A stretch of DNA of 64,000 nucleotides, taken from positions 25,330 through 89,329 of the forward strand of contig NEEC01000136.1 in NCBI GenBank assembly GCA_002189035.1, read 5' to 3'. Source of the stretch: Utricularia gibba. Its lineage: Eukaryota > Streptophyta > Magnoliopsida > Lamiales > Lentibulariaceae. Shown here piece after piece: positions 35,239 through 48,703 of the stretch (the first letter of the stretch is position 1; each line of letters opens with the position of its first letter). The notes under the pieces are model-generated. The model worked only from the letters and a program-made list of their open reading frames with translations, had not been told where the DNA came from and did no database searches. The position numbers were made by a program, and so were the translations under genes.

Positions 35239-37105
35239 GTGATGCATTTATTAACGTTGGGTTTTCGGCGGCTGCCTACATGCTTTTTCAAGGAAAAGTT
35301 GTCGTTTTTTGGCGGGTGCTGTTGTTGGGAACTTCGTCCGGACCCAAGGTTCGGTCTGACTTCACAGCACAATAAGGTCCCATTCGACGAAAATCGTGAT
35401 ACCTTTATTGAAGTTAGGATCTCATGACCACCCCAAATGCTTTTTTCAACAGCATGCTATACACTTGAGAAGGCGCTTTTGTGGGTCACCGAGATCGGGC
35501 CGGAATTCGGGTCGAGCTCGGCCCAAAGTCAGCTGTAGCCCGACAAAAGAAGTGATGCATTTATTAACGTTGGTTGTCGGCGGCTGCCCACATGGTTTTT
35601 CAAGCAACAGCTTGCCGTTTTAAGGCGGGTGCTGTCGTTGGCAGCTTTGTAAGGGCCCAAGGTTTGGTCTGGCTCCTGAGCCCAATCGGGTCCTACTCGA
35701 TGAAAATCGTGATGCATTTAATGAAGTTAGGATGTCATGAGCGCCCCAAATGGTTTTCTCAACAACCTGATTTATATTTGACGAGGTGCTCTAGGCTGGC
35801 TCTAGTATCGAGCAAATGGTCGAGTCGCGCTCTGGCCCATAGTCATTTTAGCCCGGCCAAAAAAGTGATGCATTTATTAACGTTGGGTTTTCGGCGGCTG
35901 CCTACATGCTTTTTCAAGGAAAAGTTGTCGTTTTTTGGCGGGTGCTGTTGTTGGGAACTTCGTCCGGACCCAAGGTTCGGTCTGACTTCACAGCACAATA
36001 AGGTCCCATTCGACGAAAATCGTGATACCTTTATTGAAGTTAGGATCTCATGACCACCCCAAATGCTTTTTTCAGCATGCTATACACTTGAGAAGGCGCT
36101 TTTGTGGGTCACCGAGATCGGGCCAATCGGGTCGGGCTCCCCAAAGTCAGCTGTAGCCCGAAAAAGTGATGCATTTATTAACGTTGGGTTGTCGGCGGCT
36201 GCCCAGGTTTTTCAAGCAACAGCTTGCCGTTTTAAGGCGGGTGCTGTCGTTGGCAGCTTTGTAAGGGCCCAAGGTTTGGTCTGGCTCCTGAGCCCAATCG
36301 GGTCCTACTCGATGAAAATCGTGATGCATTTAATGAAGTTAGGATGTCATGAGCGCCCCAAATGGTTTTCTCAACAACCTGATTTATATTTGACGAGGTG
36401 CTCTAGGCTGGCACTAGTATCGAGCAAATGGTCGAGTCGCGCTCTGGCCCATAGTCATTTGTAGCCCGGCCAAAAAAGTGATGCATTTATTAACGTTGGG
36501 TTTTCGGCGGCTGCCTACATGCTTTTTCAAGGAAAAGTTGTCGTTTTTTGGCGGGTGCTGTTGTTGGGAACTTCGTCCGGACCCAAGGTTCGGTCTGACT
36601 TCACAGCACAATAAGGTCCCATTCGACGAAAATCGTGATACCTTTATTGAAGTTAGGATCTCATGACCACCCCAAATGCTTTTTTCAACAGCATGCTATA
36701 CACTTGAGAAGGCGCTTTTGTGGGTCACCGAGATCGGGCCGGAATTCGGGTCGAGCTCGGGCCCAAAGTCAGCTGTAGCCCGACAAAAGAAGTGATGCAT
36801 TTATTAACGTTGGGTTGTCGGCGGCTGCCCACATGGTTTTTCAAGCAACAGCTTGCCGTTTTAAGGCGGGTGCTGTCGTTGGCAGCTTTGTAAGGGCCCA
36901 AGGTTTGGTCTGGCTCCTGAGCCCAATCGGGTCCTACTCGATGAAAATCGTGATGCATTTAATGAAGTTAGGATGTCATGAGCGCCCCAAATGGTTTTCT
37001 CAACAACCTGATTTTTATTTGACGAGGTGCTCTAGCTGGCACTAGTATCGAGCAAATGGTCGAGTCGCGCTCTGGCCCATAGTCATTTGTAGCCCGGCCA
37101 AAAAA
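35239..37105 (+). repeat. Run of three A-E dimers
   Basis: A starts at 35,239, 35,865 and 36,478. The middle dimer (613 bp) has multiple small losses at 36,074-36,208 (TTTTTTCAGCATGC, GGGCTCCCCAAAG, GCCCAGGTTTTTC). Confidence 0.88.
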
Positions 37106-37979
37106 GTGATGCATTTATTAACGTTGGGTTTTCGGCGGCTGCCTACATGCTTTTTCAAGGAAAAGTTGTCGTTTTTTGGCGGGTGCTGTTGTTGGGAACT
37201 TCGTCCGGACCAAGGTTCGGTCTGACTTCACAGCACAATAAGGTCCCATTCGACGAAAATCGTGATACCTTTATTGAAGTTAGGATCTCATGACCACCCC
37301 AAATGCTTTTTTCAACAGCATGCTTTAAACTTGAGAAGGCGCTTTTGTGGGTCACCGAGATCGGGCCGGAATTCGGGTCGGGCTTGGGGGACAAAGTCAG
37401 CTGTAGCCCGAAAAGAAGTGATGCATTTATTAACGTTGGGTTGTCGGCGGCTGCCCACATGGTTTTTCAAGCAACAGCTTGCCGTTTTAAGGCGGGTGCT
37501 GTCGTTGGCAGCTTTGTAAGGGCCCAAGGTTCGGTCTGGCTCCTGAGCCCAATCGGGTCCTACTCGATGAAAATCGTGATGCATTTAGGATGTCATGAGA
37601 TGGGTTTTGAGAAGGCGCTCTATTTCGGGTCGGGCTCCCCATAGTCAGTTGTAGCCCGGAAAATAAGTGATGCATTTATCAACGTTGGGTTTCGGCGGCT
37701 GCCTAAATGGTTTTTCAAGCAACAGCTTGCCGTTTTAAGGCGGGTGCTGTCGTTGGCAGCTTTGTAAGGGCCCAAGGTTTGGTCTGGCTCCTGAGCCCAA
37801 TCGGTCCTACTCGATGAAAATCGTGATGCATTTAATGAAGTTAGGATGTCATGAGCGCCCCAAATGTTTTTCTCAACAACCTGATTTATATTTGACGAGG
37901 TGCTCTAGGCTGGCACTAGTATCGAGCAAATGGTCGAGTCGCGCTCTGGCCCATAGTCATTTGTAGCCCGGCCAAAAAA
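37106..37979 (+). repeat. A-B-C unit, partially collapsed
   Basis: 874 bp. B 37,418-37,666 keeps about 249 bp and has lost most of its second half between 37,587 and 37,640 (GCATTTAGGATGTCATGAG, GGGTTTTGAGAAGG). A is of the B-preceding subtype (CTTGGGGGACAAAG) and B has CGGTCTGG. Confidence 0.84.
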
Positions 37980-39848
37980 GTGATGCATTTATTAACGTTG
38001 GGTTTTCGGCGGCTGCCTACATGCTTTTTCAAGGAAAAGTTGTCGTTTTTTGGCGGTGCTGTTGTTGGGAACTTCGTCCGGACCCAAGGTTCGGTCTGAC
38101 TTCACAGCACAATAAGGTCCCATTCGACGAAAATCGTGATACCTTTATTGAAGTTAGGATCTCATGACCACCCCAAATGCTTTTTTCAACAGCATGCTAT
38201 ACACTTGAGAAGGCGCTTTTGTGGGTCACCGAGATCGGGCCGGAATTCGGGTCGAGCTCGGGCCCAAAGTCAGCTGTAGCCCGACAAAAGAAGTGATGCA
38301 TTTATTAACGTTGGGTTGTCGGCGGCTGCCCACATGGTTTTTCAAGCAACAGCTTGCCGTTTTAAGGCGGGTGCTGTCGTTGGCAGCTTTGTAAGGGCCC
38401 AAGGTTTGGTCTGGCTCCTGAGCCCAATCGGGTCCTACTCGATGAAAATCGTGATGCATTTAATGAAGTTAGGATGTCATGAGCGCCCCAAATGGTTTTC
38501 TCAACAACCTGATTTATATTTGACGAGGTGCTCTAGGCTGGCACTAGTATCGAGCAAATGGTCGAGTCGCGCTCTGGCCCATAGTCATTTTAGCCCGGCC
38601 AAAAAAGTGATGCATTTATTAACGTTGGGTTTTCGGCGGCTGCCTACATGCTTTTTCAAGGAAAAGTTGTCGTTTTTTGGCGGGTGCTGTTGTTGGGAAC
38701 TTCGTCCGGACCCAAGGTTCGGTCTGACTTCACAGCACAATAAGGTCCCATTCGACGAAAATCGTGATACCTTTATTGAAGTTAGGATCTCATGACCACC
38801 CAAATGCTTTTTTCAACAGCATGCTAACTTGAGAAGGCGCTTTTGTGGGTCACCGAGATCGGGCCGGAATTCGGGTCGGCTCGGGCCAAAGTCAGCTGTA
38901 GCCCGAAAAAAGTGATGCATTTATTAACGTTGGTTGTCGGCGGCTGCCCAATGGTTTTTCAAGCAACAGCTTGCCGTTTTAAGGCGGGTGCTGTCGTTGG
39001 CAGCTTTGTAAGGGCCCAAGGTTTGGTCTGGCTCCTGAGCCCAATCGGGTCCTACTCGATGAAAATCGTGATGCATTTAATGAAGTTAGGATGTCATGAG
39101 CGCCCCAAATGGTTTTCTCAACAACCTGATTTATATTTGACGAGGTGCTCTAGGCTGGCACTAGTATCGAGCAAATGGTCGAGTCGCGCTCTGGCCCATA
39201 GTCATTTGTAGCCCGGCCAAAAAAGTGATGCATTTATTAACGTTGGGTTTTCGGCGGCTGCCTACATGCTTTTTCAAGGAAAAGTTGTCGTTTTTTGGCG
39301 GGTGCTGTTGTTGGGAACTTCGTCCGGACCCAAGGTTCGGTCTGACTTCACAGCACAATAAGGTCCCATTCGACGAAAATCGTGATACCTTTATTGAAGT
39401 TAGGATCTCATGACCACCCCAAATGCTTTTTTCAACAGCATGCTATACACTTGAGAAGGCGCTTTTGTGGGTCACCGAGATCGGGCCGGAATTCGGGTCG
39501 GCTCGGGCCCAAAGTCAGCTGTAGCCCGACAAAAGAAGTGATGCATTTATTAACGTTGGTTGTCGGCGGCTGCCCACATGGTTTTTCAAGCAACAGCTTG
39601 CCGTTTTAAGGCGGGTGCTGTCGTTGGCAGCTTTGTAAGGGCCCAAGGTTTGGTCTGGCTCCTGAGCCCAATCGGGTCCTACTCGATGAAAATCGTGATG
39701 CATTTAATGAAGTTAGGATGTCATGAGCGCCCCAAATGGTTTTCTCAACAACCTGATTTATATTTGACGAGGTGCTCTAGCTGGCACTAGTATCGAGCAA
39801 ATGGTCGAGTCGCGCTCTGGCCCATAGTCATTTGGCCCGGCCAAAAAA
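37980..39848 (+). repeat. Run of three A-E dimers
   Basis: A starts at 37,980, 38,607 and 39,225. The 38,607 copy has merged-subtype deletions (AGCATGCTAACTTGAG, GGTCGGCTCGGGCC, CCCGAAAAAAG, CGTTGGTTGTCGG). Confidence 0.88.
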
Positions 39849-40489
39849 GTGATGCATTTATTAACGTTGGGTTTTCGGCGGCTGCCTACATGCTTTTTCA
39901 AGGAAAAGTTGTCGTTTTTTGGCGGGTGCTGTTGTTGGGAACTTCGTCCGGACCCAAGGTTCGGTCTGACTTCACAGCACAATAAGGTCCCATTCGACGA
40001 AAATCGTGATACCTTTATTGAAGTTAGGATCTCATGACCACCCCAAATGCTTTTTTCAACAGCATGCTTACACTTGAGAAGGCGCTTTTGTGGGTCACCG
40101 AGATCGGGCCGGAATTCGGGTCGGCTTGGGGACAAAGTCAGCTGTAGCCCGTCAAAAGAAGTGATGCATTTATTAACGTTGGGTTGTCGGCGGCTGCCCA
40201 CATGGTTTTTCAAGCAACAGCTTGCCGTTTTAAGGCGGGTGCTGTCGTTGGCAGCTTTGTAAGGAAGCCAATCGGGTCCTACTCGATGAAAATCGTGATG
40301 CATTTCCATGAGTTTGGTCTCCTCGATAGTCCCCCCAAACAAGGAAAAATTAGGAGCATCATGAGCGCCCCAAATGGTTTTCTCAACAACCTGATTTATA
40401 TTTGACGAGGTGCTCTAGGCTGGCACTAGTATCGAGCAAATGGTCGAGTCGCGCTCTGGCCCATAGTCATTTGTAGCCCGGCCAAAAAA
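39849..40489 (+). repeat. A-B1 joined to C2 with non-satellite sequence at the join
   Basis: 641 bp. A is of the B-preceding subtype (CTTGGGGACAAAG, CCCGTC). The B first half loses about 27 bp after TTTGTAAGG at 40,264. After GATGCATTT (40,297-40,305) comes about 44 bp of unfamiliar sequence, then TTAGGAGCATCATGAGCGCC resumes the C/E second half. The B second half and C first half are absent. Confidence 0.8.
40306..40349. other. Short non-satellite insertion
   Basis: About 44 bp that I cannot match to any monomer half as a whole. It contains a CCCCCCAAAC tract and AAGGAAAAA. A small part (TTTGGTCT then CCT then CGAT) could be a contracted copy of the first-half GGTTTGGTCTGG...CTCGAT region. 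There is no obvious target-site duplication. It sits exactly where the B second half and C first half have been lost. It may be filler DNA from break repair or a consensus error. Confidence 0.55.
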
Positions 40490-43400
40490 GTGATGCATTT
40501 ATTAACGTTGGGTTTTCGGCGGCTGCCTACATGCTTTTTCAAGGAAAAGTTGTCGTTTTTTGGCGGGTGCTGTTGTTGGGAACTTCGTCCGGACCCAAGG
40601 TTCGGTCTGACTTCACAGCACAATAAGGTCCATTCGACGAAAATCGTGATACCTTTATTGAAGTTAGGATCTCATGACCACCCCAAATGCTTTTTTCAAC
40701 AGCATGCTATACACTTGAGAAGGCGCTTTTGTGGGTCACCGAGATCGGGCCGGAATTCGGGTCGAGCTCGGGCCAAAGTCAGCTGTAGCCCGACAAAAGA
40801 AGTGATGCATTTATTAACGTTGGTTGTCGGCGGCTGCCCACATGGTTTTTCAAGCAACAGCTTGCCGTTTTAAGGCGGGTGCTGTCGTTGGCAGCTTTGT
40901 AAGGGCCCAAGGTTTGGTCTGGCTCCTGAGCCCAATCGGGTCCTACTCGATGAAAATCGTGATGCATTTAATGAAGTTAGGATGTCATGAGCGCCCCAAA
41001 TGGTTTTCTCAACAACCTGATTTATATTGACGAGGTGCTCTAGGCTGGCACTAGTATCGAGCAATGGTCGAGTCGCGCTCTGGCCCATAGTCATTTGTAG
41101 CCCGGCCAAAAAAGTGATGCATTTATTAACGTTGGGTTTTCGGCGGCTGCCTACATGCTTTTTCAAGGAAAAGTTGTCGTTTTTTGGCGGGTGCTGTTGT
41201 TGGGAACTTCGTCCGGACCCAAGGTTCGGTCTGACTTCACAGCACAATAAGGTCCCATTCGACGAAAATCGTGATACCTTTATTGAAGTTAGGATCTCAT
41301 GACCACCCCAAATGCTTTTTTCAACAGCATGCTTTAAACTTGAGAAGGCGCTTTTGTGGGTCACCGATCGGGCCGGAATTCGGGTCGAGCTCGGGCCAAA
41401 GTCAGCTGTAGCCCGACAAAAGAAGTGATGCATTTATTAACGTTGGGTTGTCGGCGGCTGCCCACATGGTTTTTCAAGCAACAGCTTGCCGTTTTAAGGC
41501 GGGTGCTGTCGTTGGCAGCTTTGTAAGGGCCCAAGGTTTGGTCTGGCTCCTGAGCCCAATCGGGTCCTACTCGATGAAAATCGTGATGCATTTAATGAAG
41601 TTAGGATGTCATGAGCGCCCCAAATGGTTTTCTCAACAACCTGATTTATATTTGACGAGGTGCTCTAGGCTGGCACTAGTATCGAGCAAATGGTCGAGTC
41701 GCGCTCTGGCCCATAGTCATTTGTAGCCCGGCCAAAAAAGTGATGCATTTATTAACGTTGGGTTTTCGGCGGCTGCCTACATGCTTTTTCAAGGAAAAGT
41801 TGTCGTTTTTTGGCGGGTGCTGTTGTTGGGAACTTCGTCCGGACCCAAGGTTCGGTCTGACTTCACAGCACAATAAGGTCCCATTCGACGAAAATCGTGA
41901 TACCTTTATTGAAGTTAGGATCTCATGACCACCCCAAATGCTTTTTTCAACAGCATGCTATACACTTGAGAAGGCGCTTTTGTGGGTCACCGAGATCGGG
42001 CCGGAATTCGGGTCGGCTCGGGCCAAAGTCAGCTGTAGCCCGAAAAGAAGTGATGCATTTATTAACGTTGGGTTGTCGGCGGCTGCCCACATGGTTTTTC
42101 AAGCAACAGCTTGCCGTTTTAAGGCGGGTGCTGTCGTTGGCAGCTTTGTAAGGGCCCAAGGTTTGGTCTGGCTCCTGAGCCCAATCGGGTCCTACTCGAT
42201 GAAAATCGTGATGCATTTAATGAAGTTAGGATGTCATGAGCGCCCCAAATGGTTTTCTCAACAACCTGATTTATATTGACGAGGTGCTCTAGGCTGGCAC
42301 TAGTATCGAGCAAATGGTCGAGTCGCGCTCTGGCCCATAGTCATTTGTAGCCCGGCCAAAAAAGTGATGCATTTATTAACGTTGGGTTTTCGGCGGCTGC
42401 CTACATGCTTTTTCAAGGAAAAGTTGTCGTTTTTTGGCGGGTGCTGTTGTTGGGAACTTCGTCCGGACCCAAGGGTTCGGTCTGACTTCACAGCACAATA
42501 AGGTCCCATTCGACGAAAATCGTGATACCTTTATTGAAGTTAGGATCTCATGACCACCCCAAATGCTTTTTTCAACAGCATGCTATACACTTGAGAAGGC
42601 GCTTTTGTGGGTCACCGATCGGGCCGGAATTCGGGTCGAGCTCGGGCCCAAAGTCAGCTGTAGCCCGACAAAAGAAGTGATGCATTTATTAACGTTGGGT
42701 TGTCGGCGGCTGCCCACATGGTTTTTCAAGCAACAGCTTGCCGTTTTAAGGCGGGTGCTGTCGTTGGCAGCTTTGTAAGGGCCCAAGGTTTGGTCTGGCT
42801 CCTGAGCCCAATCGGGTCCTACTCGATGAAAATCGTGATGCATTTAATGAAGTTAGGATGTCATGAGCGCCCCAAATGGTTTTCTCAACAACCTGATTTA
42901 TATTTGACGAGGTGCTCTAGGCTGGCACTAGTATCGAGCAAATGGTCGAGTCGCGCTCTGGCCCATAGTCATTTGTAGCCCGGCCAAAAAAGTGATGCAT
43001 TTATTAACGTTGGGTTTTCGGCGGCTGCCTACATGCTTTTTCAAGGAAAAGTTGTCGTTTTTTGGCGGGTGCTGTTGTTGGGAACTTCGTCCGGACCCAA
43101 GGTTCGGTCTGACTTCACAGCACAATAAGGTCCCATTCGACGAAAATCGTGATACCTTTATTGAAGTTAGGATCTCATGACCACCCAAAATGCTTTTTTC
43201 AACAGCATGCTATACACTTGAGAAGGCGCTTTTGTGGGTCACCGATCGGGCCGGAATTCGGGTCGAGCTCGGGCCCAAAGTCAGCTGTAGCCCGACAAAA
43301 GAAGTGATGCATTTATTAACGTTGGGTTGTCGGCGGCTGCCCACATGGTTTTTCAAGCAACAGCTTGCCGTTTTAAGGCGGGTGCTGTCGTTGGCAGCTT

Positions 43401-45486
43401 TGTAAGGGCCCAAGGTTTGGTCTGGCTCCTGAGCCCAATCGGGTCCTACTCGATGAAAATCGTGATGCATTTAATGAAGTTAGGATGTCATGAGCGCCCC
43501 AAATGGTTTTCTCAACAACCTGATTTATATTTGACGAGGTGCTCTAGGCTGGCTAGTATCGAGCAAATGGTCGAGTCGCGCTCTGGCCCATAGTCATTTG
43601 TAGCCCGGCCAAAAAAGTGATGCATTTATTAACGTTGGGTTTTCGGCGGCTGCCTACATGCTTTTTCAAGGAAAAGTTGTCGTTTTTTGGCGGTGCTGTT
43701 GTTGGGAACTTCGTCCGGACCCAAGGTTCGGTCTGACTTCACAGCACAATAAGGTCCCATTCGACGAAAATCGTGATACCTTTATTGAAGTTAGGATCTC
43801 ATGACCACCCCAAATGCTTTTTTCAACAGCATGCTTTACACTTGAGAAGGCGCTTTTGTGGGTCACCGAGATCGGGCCGGAATTCGGGTCGAGCTCGGGC
43901 CCAAAGTCAGCTGTAGCCCGACAAAAGAAGTGATGCATTTATTAACGTTGGGTTGTCGGCGGCTGCCCACATGGTTTTTCAAGCAACAGCTTGCCGTTTT
44001 AAGGCGGGTGCTGTCGTTGGCAGCTTTGTAAGGGCCCAAGGTTTGTCTGGCTCCTGAGCCCAATCGGGTCCTACTCGATGAAAATCGTGATGCATTTAAT
44101 GAAGTTAGGATGTCATGAGCGCCCCAAATGGTTTTCTCAACAACCTGATTTATATTTGACGAGGTGCTCTAGGCTGGCACTAGTATCGAGCAAATGGTCG
44201 AGTCGCGCTCTGGCCCATAGTCATTTGTAGCCCGGCCAAAAAAGATGCATTTATTAACGTTGGGTTTTCGGCGGCTGCCTACATGCTTTTCAAGGAAAAG
44301 TTGTCGTTTTTTGGCGGGTGCTGTTGTTGGGAACTTCGTCCGGACCCAAGGTTCGGTCTGACTTCACAGCACAATAAGGTCCCATTCGACGAAAATCGTG
44401 ATACCTTTATTGAAGTTAGGATCTCATGACCACCCAAATGCTTTTTTCAACAGCATGCTAACACTTGAGAAGGCGCTTTTGTGGGTCACCGAGATCGGGG
44501 AATTCGGGTCGGGCTCGGGCCCAAAGTCAGCTGTAGCCCGAAAAGAAGTGATGCATTTATTAACGTTGGGTTGTCGCGGCGCTGCCCACATGGTTTTTCA
44601 AGCAACAGCTTGCCGTTTTAAGGCGGGTGCTGTCGTTGGCAGCTTTGTAAGGGCCCAAGGTTTGGTCTGGCTCCTGAGCCCAATCGGGTCCTACTCGATG
44701 AAAATCGTGATGCATTTAATGAAGTTAGGATGTCATGAGCGCCCCAAATGGTTTTCTCAACAACCTGATTTATATTTGACGAGGTGCTCTAGGCTGGCAC
44801 TAGTATCGAGCAAATGGTCGAGTCGCGCTCTGGCCCATAGTCATTTGTAGCCCGGCCAAAAAAGTGATGCATTTATTAACGTTGGGTTTTCGGCGGCTGC
44901 CTACATGCTTTTTCAAGGAAAAGTTGTCGTTTTTTGGCGGGTGCTGTTGTTGGGAACTTCGTCCGGACCCAAGGTTCGGTCTGACTTCACAGCACAATAA
45001 GGTCCCATTCGACGAAAATCGTGATACCTTTATTGAAGTTAGGATCTCATGACCCCCAAATGCTTTTTTCAACAGCATGCTATACACTTGAGAAGGCGCT
45101 TTTGTGGGTCACCGAGATCGGGCCGGAATTCGGGTCGAGCTCGGCCCAAAGTCAGCTGTAGCCCGAAAAAGAAGTGATGCATTTATTAACGTTGGGTTGT
45201 CGGCGGCTGCCCACATGGTTTTTCAAGCAACAGCTTGCCGTTTTAAGGCGGGTGCTGTCGTTGGCAGCTTTGTAAGGGCCCAAGGTTTGGTCTGGCTCCT
45301 GAGCCCAATCGGGTCCTACTCGATGAAAATCGTGATGCATTTAATGAAGTTAGGATGTCATGAGCGCCCCAAATGGTTTTCTCAACAACCTGATTTTTAT
45401 TGACGAGGTGCTCTAGCTGGCACTAGTATCGAGCAAATGGTCGAGTCGCGCTCTGGCCCATAGTCATTTGTAGCCCGGCCAAAAAA
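40490..45486 (+). repeat. Run of eight A-E dimers
   Basis: A starts at 40,490, 41,114, 41,740, 42,364, 42,992, 43,617, about 44,244 and 44,864. Several copies share CACCGATCGGG in place of CACCGAGATCGGG (near 41,363, 42,612 and 43,241), a shared 3-bp loss that marks local copying. Confidence 0.9.
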
Positions 45487-46358
45487 GTGATGCATTTATT
45501 AACGTTGGGTTTTCGGCGGCTGCCTACATGCTTTTTCAAGGAAAAGTTGTCGTTTTTTGGCGGGTGCTGTTGTTGGGAACTTCGTCCGGACCCAAGGTTC
45601 GGTCTGACTTCACAGCACAATAAGGTCCCATTCGACGAAAATCGTGATACCTTTATTGAAGTTAGGATCTCATGACCACCCCAAATGCTTTTTTCAACAG
45701 CATGCTATACACTTGAGAAGGCGCTTTTGTGGGTCACCGAGATCGGGCCGGAATTCGGGTCGAGCTCGGGCCCAAAGTCAGCTGTAGCCCGACAAAGAAG
45801 TGATGCATTTATTAACGTTGGGTTGTCGGCGGCTGCCCACATGGTTTTTCAAGCAACAGCTTGCCGTTTTAAGGCGGGTGCTGTCGTTGGCAGCTTTGTA
45901 AGGGCCCAGGTTCGGTCTGGAGCCCAATCGGGTCCTCGATGAAAATCGTGATGCATTTGGTTAGGATGTCATGAGCCCAATGGTTTTCTCACAACTTTAT
46001 ATTTGAGAAGGCGCCAAGAGCTCGCCCATAGTCAGTAGGGAAAATAAGTGATGCATTTATAACGTTGGGTTTTCGGCGGCTGCCTAAATGGTTTTCAAGC
46101 AACAGCTTGCCGTTTTAAGGCGGTGCTGTCGTTGGCAGCTTTGTAAGGGCCCAAGGTTTGGTCTGGCTCCTGAGCCCAATCGGGTCCTACTCGATGAAAA
46201 TCGTGATGCATTTAATGAAGTTAGGATGTCATGAGCGCCCCAAATGGTTTTCTCAACAACCTGATTTTTATTGACGAGGTGCTTTAGGCTGGCACTAGTA
46301 TCGAGCAAATGGTCGAGTCGCGCTCTGGCCCATAGTCATTTGTAGCCCGGCCAAAAAA
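45487..46358 (+). repeat. A-B-C unit, partially collapsed
   Basis: 872 bp. B 45,800-46,047 keeps about 248 bp, with losses spread over 45,907-46,045 (CAGGTTCGGTCTGGAGCCC, CACAACTTTATATTTG, GGCGCCAAGAGCTCGCCC). C starts at 46,048 with TTTATAACG in place of TTTATCAACG. Confidence 0.83.
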
Positions 46359-47878
46359 GTGATGCATTTATTAACGTTGGGTTTTCGGCGGCTGCCTACA
46401 TGCTTTTTCAAGGAAAAGTTGTCGTTTTTTGGCGGGTGCTGTTGTTGGGAACTTCGTCCGGACCCAAGGTTCGGTCTGACTTCACAGCACAATAAGGTCC
46501 CATTCGACGAAAATCGTGATACCTTTATTGAAGTTAGGATCTCATGACCACCCCAAATGCTTTTTTCAACAGCATGCTATACACTTGAGAAGGCGCTTTT
46601 GTGGGTCACCGAGATCGGGCCCGGAATTCGGGTCGAGCTCGGGCCCAAAGTCAGCTGTAGCCCGACAAAAGAAGTGATGCATTTATTAACGTTGGGTTGT
46701 CGGCGGCTGCCCACATGGTTTTTCAAGCAACAGCTTGCCGTTTTAAGGCGGGTGCTGTCGTTGGCAGCTTTGTAAGGGCCCAAGGTTTGGTCTGGCTCCT
46801 GAGCCCAATCGGGTCCTACTCGATGAAAATCGTGATGCATTTAATGAAGTTAGGATGTCATGAGCGCCCCAAATGGTTTTCTCAACAACCTGATTTATAT
46901 TTGACGAGGTGCTCTAGGCTGGCACTAGTATCGAGCAAATGGTCGAGTCGCGCTCTGGCCCATAGTCATTTGTAGCCCGGCCAAAAAAGTGATGCATTTA
47001 TTAACGTTGGGTTTTCGGCGGCTGCCTACATGCTTTTTCAAGGAAAAGTTGTCGTTTTTTGGCGGGTGCTGTTGTTGGGAACTTCGTCCGGACCCAAGGT
47101 TCGGTCTGACTTCACAGCACAATAAGGTCCCATTCGACGAAAATCGTGATACCTTTATTGAAGTTAGGATCTCATGACCACCCCAAATGCTTTTTTCAAC
47201 AGCATGCTTTACACTTGAGAAGGCGCTTTTGTGGGTCACCGATCGGGCCGGAATTCGGGTCGGCTCGGGCCCAAAGTCAGCTGTAGCCCGACAAAAGAAG
47301 TGATGCATTTATTAACGTTGGGTTGTCGGCGGCTGCCCACATGGTTTTTCAAGCAACAGCTTGCCGTTTTAAGGCGGGTGCTGTCGTTGGCAGCTTTGTA
47401 AGGGCCCAAGGTTTGGTCTGGCTCCTGAGCCCAATCGGGTCCTACTCGATGAAAATCGTGATGCATTTAATGAAGTTAGGATGTCATGAGCGCCCCAAAT
47501 GGTTTTCTCAACAACCTGATTTATATTTGACGAGGTGCTCTAGGCTGGCACTAGTATCGAGCAAATGGTCGAGTCGCGCTCTGGCCCATAGTCATTTGTA
47601 GCCCGGCCAAAAAAGTGATGCATTTATTAACGTTGGGTTTTCGGCGGCTGCCTACATGCTTTTTCAAGGAAAAGTTGTCGTTTTTTGGCGGGTGCTGTTG
47701 TTGGGAACTTCGTCCGGACCCAAGGTTCGGTCTGACTTCACAGCACAATAAGGTCCCATTCGACGAAAATCGTGATACCTTTATTGAAGTTAGGATCTCA
47801 TGACCACCCCAAATGCTTTTTTCAACAGCATGCTATACACTTGAGAAGGCGCTTTTGTGGGTCACCGAGATCGGGCCG

Positions 47879-47901
47879 GAATTCGGGTCGAGCTCGGGCC
47901 C
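47879..47901 (+). other. Cluster of three 6-bp palindromes in the A second half
   Basis: GAATTC, GAGCTC and GGGCCC lie within 23 bp near the end of A2. GAATTC is retained in nearly all A monomers and absent from B, C, D and E. An EcoRI digest should therefore release the higher-order repeat periods (about 628 and 940 bp) instead of the monomer. Confidence 0.7.
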
Positions 47902-48606
47902 AAAGTCAGCTGTAGCCCGACAAAAGAAGTGATGCATTTATTAACGTTGGGTTGTCGGCGGCTGCCCACATGGTTTTTCAAGCAACAGCTTGCCGTTTTA
48001 AGGCGGGTGCTGTCGTTGGCAGCTTTGTAAGGGCCCAAGGTTTGGTCTGGCTCCTGAGCCCAATCGGGTCCTACTCGATGAAAATCGTGATGCATTTAAT
48101 GAAGTTAGGATGTCATGAGCGCCCCAAATGGTTTTCTCAACAACCTGATTTATATTTGACGAGGTGCTCTAGGCTGGCACTAGTATCGAGCAAATGGTCG
48201 AGTCGCGCTCTGGCCCATAGTCATTTGTAGCCCGGCCAAAAAAGTGATGCATTTATTAACGTTGGGTTTTCGGCGGCTGCCTACATGCTTTTTCAAGGAA
48301 AAGTTGTCGTTTTTTGGCGGGTGCTGTTGTTGGGAACTTCGTCCGGACCCAAGGTTCGGTCTGACTTCACAGCACAATAAGGTCCCATTCGACGAAAATC
48401 GTGATACCTTTATTGAAGTTAGGATCTCATGACCACCCCAAATGCTTTTTTCAACAGCATGCTATACACTTGAGAAGGCGCTTTTGTGGGTCACCGAGAT
48501 CGGGCCGGAATTCGGGTCGGCTCGGGCCCAAAGTCAGCTGTAGCCCGACAAAAGAAGTGATGCATTTATTAACGTTGGGTTGTCGGCGGCTGCCCACATG
48601 GTTTTT

Positions 48607-48620
48607 CAAGCAACAGCTTG
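48607..48620 (+). other. Perfect short dyad, 5-bp stem, in first halves of B, C, D and E
   Basis: CAAGC-AACA-GCTTG can fold into a 5-bp hairpin with a 4-base loop. It is present in almost every B, C, D and E first half. The equivalent A first half (GAAGCAAAAGTTG or CAAGGAAAAGTTG) has lost it. Its role is unknown. Confidence 0.6.
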
Positions 48621-48703
48621 CCGTTTTAAGGCGGGTGCTGTCGTTGGCAGCTTTGTAAGGGCCCAAGGTTTGGTCTGGCTCCTGAGCCCAATCGGGTCCT
48701 ACT

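Noticed and set aside
48401-48420. Possible CENP-B box (TTCGNNNNANNCGGG core)
   Set aside because: The nearest candidates, TTCGACGAAAATCG in A1 and TTCGTCCGGACCC in A1, miss the CGGG or the central A. No half-unit contains a full match by eye.
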